7,451 nucleotides of DNA from CAYRJA01 sp964424455. GTDB taxonomy: Bacteria > Bacteroidota > Bacteroidia > Chitinophagales > UBA10324. Shown in pieces: positions 6,544-7,451 of the stretch. The stretch lies in assembly GCA_964424455.1 (NCBI GenBank), contig CAYRJA010000125.1:1-7451 (forward strand). Direction: 5' to 3'. The stretch's first letter is position 1. Every line of letters begins with the position of its first letter. The notes beneath the pieces are model-generated. The model was given only the letters and a program-made list of their open reading frames with translations. It did no database searches and was not told the DNA's origin. A program made the position numbers and the translations under genes.

Positions 6544-7451
6544 ATGGAAGACAAAAGACTTTACTTTTATCTTGCTTATCTTGCTTTCTTCCTGTTGTGT
6601 ATTGTGTTTTCAACTTTAATTAATGGTTTGTTTTTAAAGTTTTCTAAAACACTCGGAATCAGACAAGCTGAAAATTATAACATAGTAAGATGGGCTTCAA
6701 CAGCCAAACCATCAGTTGGCGGCTTTTCATTTTATATTGTATTCTTGGGCTCAGTGTCGGTTTTTGCGATATTTAATTTCACACAAAACTCTTTCTTGAA
6801 CATACAACTTATTGGGTTGTTGCTTTCCTGTTCACTTGGTTTCTTAATAGGTCTTGCTGATGATGCTTACAATACGAATCCGCTTTTGAAGTTTATTGGA
6901 CAATTGATGTGTGCTATTATTCTTATCGCCTCAGATGTCATCATTAATATTTCCGACTTTTTTTCTCTTAATGCTTTGTTTACAATTTTTTGGGTTGTTG
7001 GGATTATGAATGCAATTAACATATTAGATAACATGGATGGTATTACAGCAACAATTTCTGCAATCATACTTTTCACTTGCCTGAGTGTAATTGCAGTAGA
7101 AGATAAAGCTTTTAACATTTACAGTTTTATCATTATGGGGGCTATTGGAGCAATTGCCGGATTTATGGTTTATAATTTTAGTCCGGCTAAGATTTATATG
7201 GGGGACACCGGTAGTCAGTTTCTTGGAATCCTGTTATCGGGAATCAGCATTGTCTGGCTATGGAGATTCAGAGATGTACCCGGTCCTCCTATTCAATTCA
7301 AACAGATCCTTTTGCCTCTGCTTGTATTTAGTGTTCCTGTGATTGATACAACAACAGTTTTTGCCAGAAGAATGTTACGGAAGCAATCACCCTTTGTCGG
7401 GGGCAAAGATCATACAACTCATCATCTTGCCTATTGCGGGCTTTCCGACAG
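6544..7451 (+). CDS. WecA/TagO-type polyprenyl-phosphate sugar-1-phosphate transferase (runs off right edge)
   Basis: The frame is open from ATG 6544 to the window end (302 codons plus 2 bases) with no stop, so the C-terminus is missing. It is a multi-pass inner-membrane protein of the MraY/WecA superfamily. These enzymes transfer a HexNAc-1-phosphate from a UDP-sugar to undecaprenyl phosphate, the first step of many surface glycans. Visible motifs, in order, are RWASTAKPSVGG (49-60), the Mg2+-binding LADDAYNTNP (104-113, D106 and D107), NAINILDNMDG (156-166, with N156, N159, D162 and D165), IYMGDTGSQFLG (217-228, D221) and GGKDHTTHHL (286-295, the His-rich cytoplasmic loop). The hydrophobic segments between fit about ten helices. 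The start lies 6 bp after the kinase stop, so the two are almost certainly co-transcribed. It is WecA-like and not MraY judging by the motif style and the polysaccharide neighbours. The exact sugar is unknown. Confidence 0.93.
   Translation, partial: MEDKRLYFYLAYLAFFLLCIVFSTLINGLFLKFSKTLGIRQAENYNIVRWASTAKPSVGGFSFYIVFLGSVSVFAIFNFTQNSFLNIQLIGLLLSCSLGFLIGLADDAYNTNPLLKFIGQLMCAIILIASDVIINISDFFSLNALFTIFWVVGIMNAINILDNMDGITATISAIILFTCLSVIAVEDKAFNIYSFIIMGAIGAIAGFMVYNFSPAKIYMGDTGSQFLGILLSGISIVWLWRFRDVPGPPIQFKQILLPLLVFSVPVIDTTTVFARRMLRKQSPFVGGKDHTTHHLAYCGLSD

Noticed and set aside
7145..7342. 65-codon plus-strand open frame inside the WecA-type gene
   Set aside because: It is an alternate-frame shadow; the overlapping frame carries the conserved MGDTGS and membrane segments.

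Overview
The window looks like a chromosomal piece of a Bacteroidota (Bacteroidetes) genome. The reasons are visibly AT-rich DNA, start codons without clear Shine-Dalgarno sequences, promoter-like elements of the TTTG / TAnnTTTG type used by this phylum, a left-edge secreted protein built like Bacteroidota surface proteins, and polysaccharide genes whose motifs have the Bacteroidota flavour. I cannot place it below phylum level.

Layout. Positions 1-496 (minus strand) hold the N-terminal 165 codons of a secreted protein that runs off the left edge. A 312-bp divergent intergenic region (497-808) separates it from a complete trpS for tryptophanyl-tRNA synthetase (809-1807, plus). After a 255-bp gap carrying a good promoter candidate, a plus-strand polysaccharide cluster starts: a GT4 glycosyltransferase (2063-3259), a Wza-type outer-membrane export lipoprotein (3301-3942, with a reading-frame remnant to 4053), a Wzc-type polysaccharide co-polymerase/tyrosine kinase (4072-6537), and a WecA/TagO-type polyprenyl-phosphate sugar-1-phosphate transferase (6544 to the right edge, incomplete).

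How the genes fit together. The WecA-type enzyme would load the first sugar phosphate onto undecaprenyl phosphate, and the GT4 enzyme would add a further sugar. The Wzc-type protein would control chain length and signal through phosphorylation of its tyrosine tail. The Wza-type lipoprotein would form the exit channel. This is the front end of a capsule, O-antigen or exopolysaccharide locus. The flippase, polymerase, remaining transferases and tyrosine phosphatase are not seen here and could lie to the right. trpS is a housekeeping gene next to the cluster, not evidently part of it.

Main oddity. The export lipoprotein is cut by an in-frame TAA at 3940-3942. The same frame stays open for 36 more codons, encodes the hydrophobic C-terminal segment expected of the family, and ends at a second TAA 18 bp before the kinase gene. 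This looks like a single-base nonsense mutation or a consensus error, not the natural end. I found no mobile element, CRISPR array, RNA gene or clearly novel system.
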